Shown here piece after piece: positions 16,565-27,744 of a stretch of 42,797 nt of DNA (position 1 is its first letter; each line of letters starts with the position of its first letter). The translations under genes were made by a program, and so were the position numbers. The DNA lies in contig JAENWR010000019.1 of the NCBI GenBank assembly GCA_016649895.1, positions 1 through 42,797 on the forward strand, written 5' to 3'. This DNA is from Acidimicrobiia bacterium (GTDB lineage Bacteria > Actinomycetota > Acidimicrobiia > Acidimicrobiales > SKKL01). The notes beneath the pieces were generated by a model. The model had not been told where the DNA came from. It saw nothing but the letters and a program-made list of their open reading frames with translations, and searched no databases.

Positions 16565-16609
16565 GTCAACCTAAGATGACAGGCAGCTGTCGTCAACCTC
16601 TATTGACAG
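16565..16609 (-). promoter_or_regulatory. Promoter and tandem operators of the HTH/Clp-N pair
   Basis: On the reverse strand a -35 box TTGACG (16591-16596) and -10 box TAGGTT (16568-16573) are separated by 17 nt, and the ATG follows 7 nt later. Two related 18-bp elements, GTCAACCTAAGATGACAG (16565-16582) and GTCAACCTCTATTGACAG (16592-16609), start 27 bp apart. One covers the -10 box and the other the -35 box. The second is a clean inverted repeat, GTCAA-6-TTGAC. Confidence 0.7.
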
Positions 16610-16659
16610 ATCAGGCCGATTCGGCCCCGGATGCTGGGACGCGGCAGGCTGTTGCCCCC

Positions 16660-17529
16660 ATGAACCCGCTGCTCGAGCCCCCCATCGGTGAGGTGCGCGC
16701 CGTGGTGGCGCGCGCCCTGGCCGAGGACCTCAACCCGCTCGGCGACGTCACCTCGATGCTCCTCGATCCGGAGCGCACCGCCACCGGTCGCTTCGTCGCC
16801 AGGGGACACGGGCGCATCGCCGGCTCGACCTGCGCGATCGAGACCTTTCGGCAGGTCGACGAACGCCTGCGGATCGCCTGGTCGGCACCCGACGGCACCA
16901 CCGTCGAGCCGGGGACGTTCGTCGGCACCGTCATCGGCCCGTTGGCCTCGATGCTCACGGCCGAGCGCACGGCCCTCAACCTGCTCGGACACCTCTCCGG
17001 TGTCGCCACCCAGGCGGCGCGCTACCGCGAGGTCGCCGACGCCGCCACCGCGGTGTGGGACACCCGCAAGACCACGCCAGGGCTCCGTTCGCTCGAGAAG
17101 GCGGCGGTGCGCGCCGGCGGGTGCGTCAACCACCGCGGCAACCTCTCGGAGTGGGTGATGCTGAAGGACAACCACCTCACCGGCATCGGGATCACCGCGG
17201 CGGTCGGCCGGGCCCGTGCCACCTGGCCCGGCAAGACGGTGCAGGTCGAGTGCGATCGCGCCGACCAGGCCGTCGAGGCCGTCGCCGCCGGGGCCGACGC
17301 AGTGCTGCTCGACAACCTCGACGTCGACGAAGCCGCCCGTTGCGTCCAGATGGTCCGCGACGCCGATCCCCGCTGCCTCATCGAGATCAGCGGGGGCATC
17401 ACGCTCGAGACCATCGCTCCCTACAGCCGCATCGGTGCCGACTGCATCTCCGTCGGCGCCATCACCAACTCGGCCCCGGTGCTCGACATCGGGCTCGACA
17501 TCACCCCCACCGTGGAGGGGCTCGTCTGA
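16660..17529 (+). CDS. nadC: Nicotinate-nucleotide pyrophosphorylase (carboxylating)
   Basis: A 289-residue quinolinate phosphoribosyltransferase that makes nicotinate mononucleotide in NAD synthesis. TAERTALNLLGHLSGVAT, DTRKTTPGLRSLEKAAV, NHRGNLSEWVMLKDNH and LDNLDVDEA are conserved QAPRTase segments. The start ATG 16660 comes after a weak CAGGCT box; the open frame upstream is antisense to the HTH gene. Its stop overlaps the coaX start by one base (TGATG). Confidence 0.95.
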   Translation: MNPLLEPPIGEVRAVVARALAEDLNPLGDVTSMLLDPERTATGRFVARGHGRIAGSTCAIETFRQVDERLRIAWSAPDGTTVEPGTFVGTVIGPLASMLTAERTALNLLGHLSGVATQAARYREVADAATAVWDTRKTTPGLRSLEKAAVRAGGCVNHRGNLSEWVMLKDNHLTGIGITAAVGRARATWPGKTVQVECDRADQAVEAVAAGADAVLLDNLDVDEAARCVQMVRDADPRCLIEISGGITLETIAPYSRIGADCISVGAITNSAPVLDIGLDITPTVEGLV

Positions 17530-18326
17530 TGCTGCTCACGATCGACGTCGGCAACTCGAACACGGTCATCGGCCTCTACGACGACACCGATGCCGACCAG
17601 GCATCCAGCGCGGGCGAAGGGCTCCTCGACCACTGGCGCATCGCCACCGATCACGACCGCACCGCCGACGAGCTGGCGGTGGTCATCCGGGGCTTCCTCG
17701 GGCTGGGCCGCAGTCGCGGCGAGTCCGAGATCGAGGGGATCGCGATCTCCTCGGGCGTGCCGCGGTCGACAGCGGCCCTTCGCGACATGTCGAACCGTCA
17801 CTTCGACCTGCGGCCGGTGGTCATCGAACCGGGCGTCCGCACCGGCATCGCCATCGCCACCGACAACCCCCGGGAGGTCGGGGCCGATCGCATCGCCAAC
17901 TCGGTGGGAGCGTGGCACATCTTCGGCGGCCCCTGCATCGTCGTCGACTTCGGCACCGCCACCACCTGTGACGTGATCTCCGACCGTGGCGAGTACATCG
18001 GCGGCGCCATCGCGCCCGGGGTCAACATCAGCCTCGATGCCCTCTTCAACCGCACGGCCGCACTGCGCGCCGTCGAGCTGGTCGAGCCCCGCAGCGTCAT
18101 CGGCAAGACCACGGTCGAGTGCATCCAGTCGGGAGCGATCTTCGGCTTCGCCGGCATGGTGGACGGCCTCGTCCGGCGCATCCAGGACGAGCTCGGCCCG
18201 TGCAAGGTCGTCGGCACCGGCGGATTGAGCTCGCTCATCTCTCCCTACTCGGCCACCATCGAGCAGATCGAACCGTGGATCACGCTCCACGGCCTCCGCC
18301 TCATCCACGCCAAGAACGCCGAGTGA
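17529..18326 (+). CDS. coaX: Type III pantothenate kinase
   Basis: A 265-residue kinase that phosphorylates pantothenate in CoA synthesis. It shows the ASKHA-type ATP motif [13 protein letters not shown], the [12 protein letters not shown] segment, and [11 protein letters not shown] followed by [11 protein letters not shown]. Type III kinases are not inhibited by CoA. It overlaps nadC and lysS by one base each, so the three are translated as a unit. Confidence 0.95.
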   Translation: MLLTIDVGNSNTVIGLYDDTDADQASSAGEGLLDHWRIATDHDRTADELAVVIRGFLGLGRSRGESEIEGIAISSGVPRSTAALRDMSNRHFDLRPVVIEPGVRTGIAIATDNPREVGADRIANSVGAWHIFGGPCIVVDFGTATTCDVISDRGEYIGGAIAPGVNISLDALFNRTAALRAVELVEPRSVIGKTTVECIQSGAIFGFAGMVDGLVRRIQDELGPCKVVGTGGLSSLISPYSATIEQIEPWITLHGLRLIHAKNAE

Positions 18327-19792
18327 TGTCCGACCGCACGGTTCCCGCCGCCTCCGATCCAGCCGCTGGCGCAGCCCCCGGGCACGGCCCGAGCATCCCG
18401 TACCGGTTCGAGCCCGACGCCACCGCCGCGGCGCTCGCTGCCGAGCACGGGCACCTCGAACCGGGCACCGAGACCGACCAGGTGGTCACCGTCGCCGGCC
18501 GGCTCATGCTGCGTCGCATCCAGGGCAAGCTCGGCTTCGGCACCCTCCAGGACGGCACCGGTCGCATCCAGCTGTTCGCCCCGTCGGCCACTACCCCCGA
18601 CTTCGAGGGCTTCGGCGCCCTCTCGCTCGGCGACTGGATCGGTGTGCGCGGCATCGTCATGACAACCCGCCGGGGCGAGCTGTCGGTGCGGGCCGACGAG
18701 TGGGTGCTCCTCGCCGAGGCCCGGCGCCAGTTCCCCGACAAGTGGCACGGGCTCACCGACACCGAGACCCGCTACCGGCAGCGCTACGTCGACCTGTGGG
18801 TCACCGAGGATTCGCGCCGTACCTTCGTGCTCCGCAGCCGCGTCGTGTCGCTCACCCGGCAGTTCCTCGAGGCGCGCGGGTTCCTCGAGGTCGAGACGCC
18901 GGTGCTGCACCCCATCCCCGGCGGCGCGCTGGCTGAACCGTTCAGCACCCACCACAACGCGCTCGACCAGGAGCTGTTCCTGCGCATCGCCCCTGAGCTC
19001 TACCTCAAGCGCCTCGTGGTCGGCGGCTTCGAGCGGGTGTTCGAGATCGGCCGCGTGTTCCGCAACGAGGGCATGTCGACCCGCCACAACCCCGAGTTCA
19101 CGATGCTCGAGCTCTACCAGGCGTACGCCGACTACCACGACATCATGGCGCTGGTCGAGGAGCTGGTGGCCCACCTCGCCACCGAGGTCTGCGGCTCCAC
19201 CACCGTGGCCTACGGCGACCGCGAGCTCGACCTGTCGGCTCCGTGGCGGCGGGCCACGATGGACGAGCTCATCACCGAGCACACCGGCCTCGAGGTCTCG
19301 GTCGACACACCGATCGACGAGCTGCGTCACGAGTGCGATCGCCTCGAGATCCCGTGGGAGGACGGCGACGGCACCGGCAAGCTCCTCCTCGAGCTCTACG
19401 AGAAGACCGTCGAGTCGGTCCTGTGGGACCCCGTGTTCGTCATCGACTACCCCGTCGAGGTCTCACCGCTGTCGCGGGTCCACCGCGAACGCCCCGGCTA
19501 CACCGAGCGGTTCGAGGCCATCGTGGCCGGCCGCGAGCTCGGCAACGCCTTCTCCGAGCTCACCGATCCCGACGACCAGCGATCGCGCATGGAGGCCCAG
19601 GCGCGGGCCAAGGACGCTGGCGACTCCGAGGCCATGGTCGTCGACGAGGACTACCTCCGCGCCCTCGAGTACGGCCTGCCGCCCACGGGTGGTCTCGGCA
19701 TCGGCATCGACCGTCTGGTGATGTTGCTCGCCAACGTGCACTCGATCCGCGACGTCGTGTTGTTCCCCACGCTGCGCCCCGAGCAGGACTGA
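18326..19792 (+). CDS. lysS: Lysyl-tRNA synthetase, class II
   Basis: A 488-residue enzyme that charges tRNA-Lys. An N-terminal OB-fold anticodon domain ([19 protein letters not shown]) precedes the class II core: motif 1 region [10 protein letters not shown], motif 2 [18 protein letters not shown] and motif 3 [15 protein letters not shown]. Start ATG 18326 overlaps the coaX stop. The first 25 residues are a low-complexity Ala/Pro segment. lysS after coaX is a common actinobacterial order. Confidence 0.96.
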   Translation: MSDRTVPAASDPAAGAAPGHGPSIPYRFEPDATAAALAAEHGHLEPGTETDQVVTVAGRLMLRRIQGKLGFGTLQDGTGRIQLFAPSATTPDFEGFGALSLGDWIGVRGIVMTTRRGELSVRADEWVLLAEARRQFPDKWHGLTDTETRYRQRYVDLWVTEDSRRTFVLRSRVVSLTRQFLEARGFLEVETPVLHPIPGGALAEPFSTHHNALDQELFLRIAPELYLKRLVVGGFERVFEIGRVFRNEGMSTRHNPEFTMLELYQAYADYHDIMALVEELVAHLATEVCGSTTVAYGDRELDLSAPWRRATMDELITEHTGLEVSVDTPIDELRHECDRLEIPWEDGDGTGKLLLELYEKTVESVLWDPVFVIDYPVEVSPLSRVHRERPGYTERFEAIVAGRELGNAFSELTDPDDQRSRMEAQARAKDAGDSEAMVVDEDYLRALEYGLPPTGGLGIGIDRLVMLLANVHSIRDVVLFPTLRPEQD

Positions 19793-19795
19793 ACT

Positions 19796-20308
19796 TCAGC
19801 GGCTGGCGGTGGCGATGAAGGCGCCGCCCTCGCCCATGGTGGCGAGCGGCGAGCCCTCCAGGTGCCGTCGAAGGTCGTCGGCGGTGAGCAGCGGGTCGGG
19901 CGTCCAACCGGCTCGGCGGAGGACGTCAGGCGTGCGCTCGGCCGGAAGCCGGAAGTACGTCGTCTCGCCCGAGCCGCGGTGGCCGGTTGGTCCACCTCGA
20001 AGAACGTCACGCCGGGACGCGCCATGCGCCAGGCGCGGCTGTCGTAGCCCGCCCCGACGATGACAACCTGATCGATCCCGTCGTCGAGCGCCTGGCCGAG
20101 GCGGTCGTCGAACACCAGGGTGCGGGCCGCCAGGTACGGAAGCGTGTTGGGCGAGGCGGCGCAGGCCGGGAAGCCGGAGGGTGGTGGCGACCGTCCGCAT
20201 GCGCGGCGGCAGCATGTCGAGGGCGAGGGGATCGTCGACCACGCCCATCCACGTGAGGTGGGCCCGCACGAGGGTCACCGCCACCGCCGATCGGGACGCG
20301 ACCACCAT
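19796..20308 (-). pseudogene. Decayed SAM-dependent methyltransferase
   Basis: Pieces of one methyltransferase lie in two frames. The start frame gives MVVASRSAVAVTLVRAHL and DDPLALDMLP. From about 20140 a second frame gives LPYLAARTLVFDDRLGQAL and the SAM-binding segment VVIVGAGYDSRAWRM, then FFEVDQPATAAR. Around 19960 sense returns to the first frame with FRLPAERTPDVLRRAGW and [10 protein letters not shown]. Roughly 100 residues expected between the SAM motif and the tail are missing. The family resembles the large actinobacterial class I methyltransferases with a DxPA/DxDQP signature. It is convergent with lysS, 3 nt apart. The product is unlikely to be active. Confidence 0.75.
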
Positions 20309-20383
20309 GCCTTCACCCTACGAGGCCGTCTGACGTCGTGCCGCGATCGCTCGGGCGGCTCCGACCACGGTCGACCTCGCCGC

Positions 20384-20713
20384 TCATCGTCGGCAGTCGA
20401 CCGCGACGGCGAGCGCAGCGCAGATGTTCTCCATCCGCTCGGAGCTGAGGCGACCGAGTCGCTGGACGAGCATCCTGATAGGAACGCTCTCGACCGTGTC
20501 GAGGTTGACGGCGGAGGGCCGTGGCACGGGGTCGTCGCCAGGTTCGAGGAGGACCTCGCTCGGCAGACCGCGGATCGTGGTGGTGCACGGGCCGACCACG
20601 ACGCGACGCAGCCGCGGGATGGCGATGTCGCGCGACAGCACGACCACGGGACGACGACCGGCGGCGGGCAGCTCGCACCACCACACGTCGCCACGAGCGG
20701 GAAGGTCGGTCAT
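20384..20713 (-). CDS. MazF/PemK-type toxin
   Basis: A 109-residue protein of the MazF endoribonuclease family. The N-terminal [21 protein letters not shown], the following strand [17 protein letters not shown] and the helix [15 protein letters not shown] fit the family. Such toxins cut mRNA at short motifs and are neutralised by their antitoxin. Its ATG overlaps the antitoxin stop (ATGA), with the antitoxin first, as usual. Recognition sequence and activity cannot be read from the gene. Confidence 0.88.
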   Translation of the reverse strand: MTDLPARGDVWWCELPAAGRRPVVVLSRDIAIPRLRRVVVGPCTTTIRGLPSEVLLEPGDDPVPRPSAVNLDTVESVPIRMLVQRLGRLSSERMENICAALAVAVDCRR

Positions 20714-20949
20714 GACCGCCCTGCCACATCGCGGAACGACGCCAGATCGCCCCACTCGTCGGGCTCGTCGAGTGGGTGCGCCTCGTAGCCGGCGATGTAC
20801 GCCGCGTCGATCCCCGCAGCTCTGTGCAGGGCGAGGAGTGCGGCGAGCGCCTCGTCGAGGAGAGCCGCATCGTTCAGATCCCGACATCGGGCGCGCGCCG
20901 CGGCCAGGAGATCTCGATCGACGGTGGTGCTGACCCGCTCACGTGCCAT
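20710..20949 (-). CDS. MazE-like antitoxin
   Basis: A 79-residue protein just upstream of the MazF-like toxin. The N-terminal [18 protein letters not shown] resembles a ribbon-helix-helix DNA-binding fold used by several actinobacterial MazE antitoxins, and the acidic C-terminus ([13 protein letters not shown]) would bind the toxin. Three phased repeats sit at the start codon, consistent with autoregulation. Assignment depends partly on its position next to the toxin. Confidence 0.82.
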   Translation of the reverse strand: MARERVSTTVDRDLLAAARARCRDLNDAALLDEALAALLALHRAAGIDAAYIAGYEAHPLDEPDEWGDLASFRDVAGRS

Positions 20950-20974
20950 GCCATAACTATGCCATGGTCATGCC
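20948..20974. promoter_or_regulatory. Three 11-bp-spaced repeats, candidate antitoxin operator
   Basis: ATGCC (GGCAT on the reverse strand) occurs at 20948-20952, 20959-20963 and 20970-20974, exactly 11 bp apart, so all three copies face the same side of the helix. The first copy overlaps the antitoxin start codon. Confidence 0.55.
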
Positions 20975-21024
20975 ACCGGTTCATTACGAAAGTACGTCCG
21001 AGAGGTCCTGGCCGGCATGGGGCC

Positions 21025-21756
21025 TCAGACCAGCGCGTCGATCAGCAGGTAGGCGCCAACTGCGGTGATGGCGCCAAGGTAGAGACGTCGGAACCGCTCC
21101 TCGGGCATGCGGTCGAGCGCTCGGCTGCCGAGGTGGGTGCCGGCGATGACGCCCACGATGCCCGCCACGGCCGCTGGGGCGAAGCGGGTCGGGGCGAGGC
21201 CGGCGATGCCGAACAGCACGATCTTGGCGGCGTGGCCCGCCACTTGGGTGGCGGCGAACGTGCCGACGAAGCCGAGTCGCGATGAGGTCGCGGCCCGGAA
21301 CAGGGGAGGCTGCAGTGCCCCCGTGGCGCCGACGACCACGTTGAGGGCACCGATGACCGCGCTCACCCCCAGCCAGCCACGCCGGGAGGGAGCGGCGAGC
21401 TCCAACGAGGTGCGCTCCGGCACCCAGGTGGCCAACAGCACCGTCACGGCGATCGCACCCTGGAGGAGGGCCTCGGGCGCCCGCACCACCAGTGGCATGG
21501 CCAGCGCCCCGGCCGGGAGCATCAGGGCCGAGGCCGGCACCGCGATCGACCACTCGACGTCGTGGCGGCGGATGACCGTGCGGGTGCCGTTCGACACCAC
21601 CTGGATGGCGGCGTGGAGGGGGATTGCCACCAGCGGGTCGACGAAGAACAGAAGGATGGCGAGCAGCACCATGCCGCCGCCGAAGCCGAGCACCGCGGTG
21701 AGCGCCGACGTGGCGAGAGCCCCGATGCCGACGAGTACGACCGTGAGGGGATCCAC
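21025..21756 (-). CDS. TSUP/TauE-SafE family membrane transporter
   Basis: A 243-residue membrane protein with about seven to eight hydrophobic helices, starting [20 protein letters not shown] and containing the glycine-rich GFGGGM motif typical of TSUP permeases. These often export sulfite, sulfonates or other organosulfur acids, but the substrate here is unknown. The start is GTG 21756 after a TAGACA box. It lies 108 bp downstream of the polyprenyl synthase gene on the same strand but with its own promoter. Confidence 0.85.
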   Translation of the reverse strand: MDPLTVVLVGIGALATSALTAVLGFGGGMVLLAILLFFVDPLVAIPLHAAIQVVSNGTRTVIRRHDVEWSIAVPASALMLPAGALAMPLVVRAPEALLQGAIAVTVLLATWVPERTSLELAAPSRRGWLGVSAVIGALNVVVGATGALQPPLFRAATSSRLGFVGTFAATQVAGHAAKIVLFGIAGLAPTRFAPAAVAGIVGVIAGTHLGSRALDRMPEERFRRLYLGAITAVGAYLLIDALV

Positions 21757-21762
21757 GCCACT

Positions 21763-21768
21763 TGTCTA
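21763..21768 (-). promoter_or_regulatory. Putative -10 box of the TSUP permease gene
   Basis: TAGACA on the reverse strand, 6 nt before GTG 21756. It lies inside an ACTTGT-CTACT-ACTTGT direct repeat on the forward strand. Confidence 0.4.
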
Positions 21769-21864
21769 CTACTTGTATGCATGCCGGGTGCGCTGAACGA
21801 CGGTTGGGCGCGGTTCGGCTCGGACGGAGGGGCGCAAACGCGCCCGACCCGCGGCGCCCGGCCC

Positions 21865-22860
21865 TCAGGTGGGGAGGGCGATGGCGCGGCCCGAGTCGAG
21901 CAGGTGCTCGGCTGCGCCGATCAGGACCGCTGCAGCCTCGGATCCCTCGAACGGCGCCAGCGCCGCGGCCGCCGCGTCGACCTGGGCCCGAGCGTCGGCG
22001 AGCGCCTCGTCGATGCCGCCGCCCGAACGGGCGAGCGTCCGCACCTGGTCGACCTGCTCGACCGACAGGGGCTGGCCGAGCAGCTCGCGCAGCTCCTCGC
22101 CGCCCGGAAGGGCCAGGGCTCGCAGCACCGGCAGGGTGTAGACGCCCTCGACGAGGTCGTTGCCGGCGGGCTTGCCGAGCTGCTCCTCGGTGGCGGTGAG
22201 GTCCAAGATGTCGTCGATCATCTGGAACGCCATGCCGTAGCGCTGGCCGAACTCGGTGACGGCGTCGATGGACGCGCGGTCGAGATCGCTGACGATGGCG
22301 CCGATGCGGCAAGCGGCCGCGAACAGCGACGCTGTCTTCCCCGAGATCGACGCGAGGTAGGCGTCTTCGGTGCGCTTCGGGTCGAACATCGACTGCAGCT
22401 CGCGCACCTGGCCCTCGCACAGGCGGCCGATGGTGGCAGCGAGCAAGCCGGCCACCTCGACACCGAGCGATGCGGCGATCTCCGAGGCCTTCGCCAGGAG
22501 GAAGTCGCCGACGAGGATAGCGCGCAGGTTTCCCCAGCGCGCGTTGACGCTGTCGACCGTGCGGCGGATGACCGCCTCGTCCATCACGTCGTCGTGGTAG
22601 AGCGAACCGATGTGCACCAGTTCGACGGAGACCCCGCCCATGACCGCCTCGTGAGAGGCTTCACCGACCTTCTCGCGCGAGACGGCGGCCGAAGCCACCG
22701 CGAAGAGAGGCCGAACGCGCTTGCCGCCGGCGACGATGAGGTGGCTGGCGACCTCGGTGAGGAACTCGTCGTCGGCGCGCACCGACGCGATGAGAGCGTC
22801 CTCGATCCGCACGAGGTCGGCGAGGAGCGAGGCGTGGTGATGCAGTGGGGCGGCTGGCAC
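21865..22860 (-). CDS. Long-chain polyprenyl diphosphate synthase
   Basis: A 331-residue trans-prenyltransferase that builds the side chain of menaquinone or a similar polyprenyl lipid. Both aspartate-rich motifs are present: YHDDVMDE (first) and [19 protein letters not shown] (second), with GGKRVRPLF near the start. Lack of a bulky residue just before the first motif fits a long product, such as hepta- to nonaprenyl. The start is GTG 22860 after a TAGCCT box. Confidence 0.92.
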   Translation of the reverse strand: MPAAPLHHHASLLADLVRIEDALIASVRADDEFLTEVASHLIVAGGKRVRPLFAVASAAVSREKVGEASHEAVMGGVSVELVHIGSLYHDDVMDEAVIRRTVDSVNARWGNLRAILVGDFLLAKASEIAASLGVEVAGLLAATIGRLCEGQVRELQSMFDPKRTEDAYLASISGKTASLFAAACRIGAIVSDLDRASIDAVTEFGQRYGMAFQMIDDILDLTATEEQLGKPAGNDLVEGVYTLPVLRALALPGGEELRELLGQPLSVEQVDQVRTLARSGGGIDEALADARAQVDAAAAALAPFEGSEAAAVLIGAAEHLLDSGRAIALPT

Positions 22861-22868
22861 GCTCGCCG

Positions 22869-22874
22869 AGGCTA
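22869..22874 (-). promoter_or_regulatory. Putative -10 box of the polyprenyl synthase gene (leaderless)
   Basis: TAGCCT on the reverse strand, 8 nt before GTG 22860. Confidence 0.45.
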
Positions 22875-23022
22875 CGGGATCTGGGGAACGGCTCCCAACC
22901 GTGGAACCTCAGATCGGCGCCTTCGCGACCGAAGATCGTACCAACGGGGTACCAACCCGGCCTCGACGACGTCGTCGATCCACATCGCCGAGAGGGCGGC
23001 GTGCGATCGGAGCGCCCGGGGT

Positions 23023-23028
23023 TACACT
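23023..23028 (+). promoter_or_regulatory. Putative -10 box of clpC
   Basis: TACACT lies 36 nt upstream of the TTG start, followed by a short hairpin (CCCCA-CTG-TGGG) and a GGGAGGGA ribosome site. Unlike many genes here, clpC therefore has a 5' leader. No CtsR or HspR-type operator was recognised. Confidence 0.45.
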
Positions 23029-23064
23029 CAGAGGACGAATTCCCCACTGTGGGAGGGAGTTTCC

Positions 23065-25593
<2,529 letters not shown>

Positions 25594-25616
25594 CCGCAAA
25601 GGCTCACGCACTGCCC

Positions 25617-25642
25617 GGTGGCCCCGCTTCGGCGGGGCCACC
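25617..25642 (+). terminator. Strong GC hairpin after clpC
   Basis: An 11-bp perfect stem, GGTGGCCCCGC and GCGGGGCCACC, encloses a TTCG tetraloop, 24 nt after the clpC stop. There is no T tract, as is common for terminators in high-GC actinobacteria. Confidence 0.75.
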
Positions 25643-25707
25643 GTCGCGTCCACCCGCCTGTCCCGTCGGGTGCCACCCTCTGGTCCAACGCGACCCCGCG
25701 CCCCCGG

Positions 25708-25713
25708 TAGGTT
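25708..25713 (+). promoter_or_regulatory. Putative -10 box before the lipoprotein-HAD gene (leaderless)
   Basis: TAGGTT lies 6 nt before ATG 25720. Confidence 0.5.
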
Positions 25714-25719
25714 CGCCCC

Positions 25720-27279
25720 ATGCCGTTCGTCCGCCGCCGATGCCTCGTGCCCCTGCTCGCACTGGTCGTGCTCGTCGTGGCGTCGGCCTGCCAGGCCGAC
25801 GTCACGGTCGCCGTCGCCGTGGCCGACGGAGGATCGGGCATCGTTCACGTCTCGGTCCACCTCGACGCCGATGCGGTGTCGCGCGTCGAGGGGCTCGACG
25901 AACTGCGCACCGCCGACCTCGTCGAGGCTGGCTGGACGGTGGCCGACCCTGTGGAGGCCCAGGGCGGTCGGGTGTTCGAGGCGTCCAAGCCGTTCGCCGA
26001 CCCGGCCGAGCTCGCCACGGTGCTCGAGGAGGTCAGCGGGCCGGGCGGGCCGTACGCCCAGCTGGGATTGGCCGTCGACCGCTCGTTCGCTCGGTCCACG
26101 TTCCGCGTCGAGGGCGTCCTCGACGGCTCGGTCGGCGTCGAGGGGTTTGCCGATCCTGCGGTCGCCGGTGCGCTCGACGGCCTCCCGTTCGGGGTCGACC
26201 TCGCCGAGCTCGAAGCAGAGCTCGGTTCGCCTCCCGGCTCGATGGTTGACCTCCGGCTGGTGGTGTCGATGCCGGGCGATGTCGAGGGTGGAGGCGATGG
26301 GGGCTCAGCGCCGTTGGCGGCCGACGGATCGCCCGACGCGGTGCTGTGGGAGACCGACCTCGCCGCGGATGCTCCGGTGCCGGTGCTGGCGACATCAGAG
26401 ACGACGAGGTTCCGTTCGGTCCTCTTCGCCGGCATCGCTGCGGCCCTGGTGGCGCTGCTGCTGCTCGTGGTGCTCGTCCGGATCGTGTGGGGCGTGCGCC
26501 GGCGACGCCGTCGGCGCCGCAACCAGCGTCATGCCGCCGCCGTGGCGCCCGCCCGGTCGACACGTGCCGAAGTGGTGCCGCCCGACACGGGCGAGGCGGT
26601 CCGGGTGGTCGCGAGCGGGCCGGTACCTGCGACGGACCGGCCGGACAGTCCAGAGGTGAGCGCCGTCGCTGAAGGCCTGCAGATGGTGATCCTCGGCGGC
26701 CCTGGCACCTTGTTCGACGTGCGCGACCAGGTCGACGAGGTGGTGGCGTTCGCACGAGCGCACGGCTCGATCCTCGAGTACCCCAAGATCGCGGGACTCT
26801 TCGACGATGCCAGCCGCGGCCGGCTCTCGACTAGCGAGCTGTGGCGGGTTCTCGGCGTCGAGGGCGATGCCGAGGCGCTCGACGCCGACATGCTCGGCCG
26901 CTACCAGCTCACGACGGGAGCGCGAGAGTTCGTCGTTCGAGCGCGCGAGCGCGGCTTCCGCGTCGCCTACCTGGGAGACGGGCCGGCCGGCTGGCTGGCC
27001 CAGCTCCGTCGCAGTTTCCTGCTCGACGAACTCATCGATCCGTGGGTGGTCAGCTCCGACATCGGCTCCCACCTCCCCGAATCGGCGATGTTCGAGGCGC
27101 TGCGCCGGCTGTCGGGGGTCGCTCCGGCCAACTGCCTCCTCATCGACGATCGGTTGGAGGTCCTCGAGACGGCGCACGGCCTCGGCTTCGGCACCACGTG
27201 GTTCGCGCCGTCAGGACGTGCGGTCGAGGCGCCCGGGCACAGCATCATCCGCAGCTTCGCCGACCTCCTGTCGGGCTGA
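25720..27279 (+). CDS. LppM-like lipoprotein/membrane protein fused to a degenerate HAD domain
   Basis: A 519-residue protein in three parts. An N-terminal lipoprotein signal ends VVASAC, with Cys24 as the likely lipid site. An external domain resembling LppM/DUF3153 (about residues 25-220) follows. A membrane helix at about 228-255 and an arginine-rich stop (RRRRRRRR) then lead to a cytoplasmic HAD-like domain (about 320-519). The HAD motif I reads GGPGTLFD instead of DxDGT, so both catalytic Asp are lost, while LLIDDRLE (motif IV) is kept. The HAD part probably senses or binds rather than cleaves. A lipidated N-terminus plus a second helix is unusual. Confidence 0.7.
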   Translation: MPFVRRRCLVPLLALVVLVVASACQADVTVAVAVADGGSGIVHVSVHLDADAVSRVEGLDELRTADLVEAGWTVADPVEAQGGRVFEASKPFADPAELATVLEEVSGPGGPYAQLGLAVDRSFARSTFRVEGVLDGSVGVEGFADPAVAGALDGLPFGVDLAELEAELGSPPGSMVDLRLVVSMPGDVEGGGDGGSAPLAADGSPDAVLWETDLAADAPVPVLATSETTRFRSVLFAGIAAALVALLLLVVLVRIVWGVRRRRRRRRNQRHAAAVAPARSTRAEVVPPDTGEAVRVVASGPVPATDRPDSPEVSAVAEGLQMVILGGPGTLFDVRDQVDEVVAFARAHGSILEYPKIAGLFDDASRGRLSTSELWRVLGVEGDAEALDADMLGRYQLTTGAREFVVRARERGFRVAYLGDGPAGWLAQLRRSFLLDELIDPWVVSSDIGSHLPESAMFEALRRLSGVAPANCLLIDDRLEVLETAHGLGFGTTWFAPSGRAVEAPGHSIIRSFADLLSG

Positions 27280-27393
27280 GTGGGCCGATCCCTGTGTCGC
27301 GCAGGCGCTGACGTTCTAGGCTGATCACACGTCGTGCATCGACGCTCGGAGCCAACGCTCCCCTTGCCCGTCTCCGACAGGGAGCGCCGATCC

Positions 27394-27744
27394 GTGGCCA
27401 TCACCGAACCGAAACGTCACAAGCTGTACCAGCACCTCACCGATGTCCTCGGACCCGAGGAGGCCGACACACTCATGGAGCATCTGCCGCCAGTCGGATG
27501 GGCGAACGTCGCCACCAAGGACGACCTCGCGCGGCTGGATGTGTCCATCGATGGCCGCTTCGCTCACATGGATGTGCGCTTCGCCCAGGTGGATGTGCGC
27601 TTCGCCCAGGTGGATGCTCGGTTCGAGATCCTGGACGCGAACCTGCGGTCGTACATCGACCGAGCCATCCGGACGAGCACCCTGGTGACGGTGGGCGTGC
27701 TCGGAACGCTCACGACCGTGGTGACGACCCTTTCCAACCTCTGA
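27394..27744 (+). CDS. Coiled-coil protein with C-terminal membrane helix
   Basis: A 116-residue protein. The N-terminal half (KRHKLYQHLTDVLGPEEADT, HLPPVGWANVATKDDLARLD) resembles small actinobacterial proteins of unknown function. The middle is a heptad-type repeat rich in (F-A-x-V/M-D-x-R), encoded by near-perfect 21-bp units. The C-terminus is a hydrophobic helix (TLVTVGVLGTLTTVVTTL). This layout suggests a membrane-tethered coiled coil, similar in shape to DUF1640/CCDC90-type proteins. GTG 27394 is preferred because GGGAGCG lies 9 nt upstream; GTG 27334, after a TAGGCT box, would add 20 residues. Confidence 0.7.
   Translation: MAITEPKRHKLYQHLTDVLGPEEADTLMEHLPPVGWANVATKDDLARLDVSIDGRFAHMDVRFAQVDVRFAQVDARFEILDANLRSYIDRAIRTSTLVTVGVLGTLTTVVTTLSNL
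27571..27633 (+). repeat. 21-bp tandem repeat encoding a heptad
   Basis: The unit beginning GATGTGCGCTTCGCC occurs twice without change (27571-27591 and 27592-27612), with a third, diverged copy at 27613-27633. Each unit encodes seven residues (DVRFAQV), so copy-number change would lengthen or shorten the coiled coil without breaking frame. Confidence 0.85.

Noticed and set aside
21562..23064. 501-codon extension upstream of clpC
   Set aside because: It is antisense to the polyprenyl synthase and TSUP genes. The TTG at 23065 with a strong ribosome site gives the standard ClpC N-terminus.
22861..23064. CtsR or HspR/HAIR operator upstream of clpC
   Set aside because: No heptad repeat or CTTGAGT-type inverted repeat was found in the 204-bp divergent gap.
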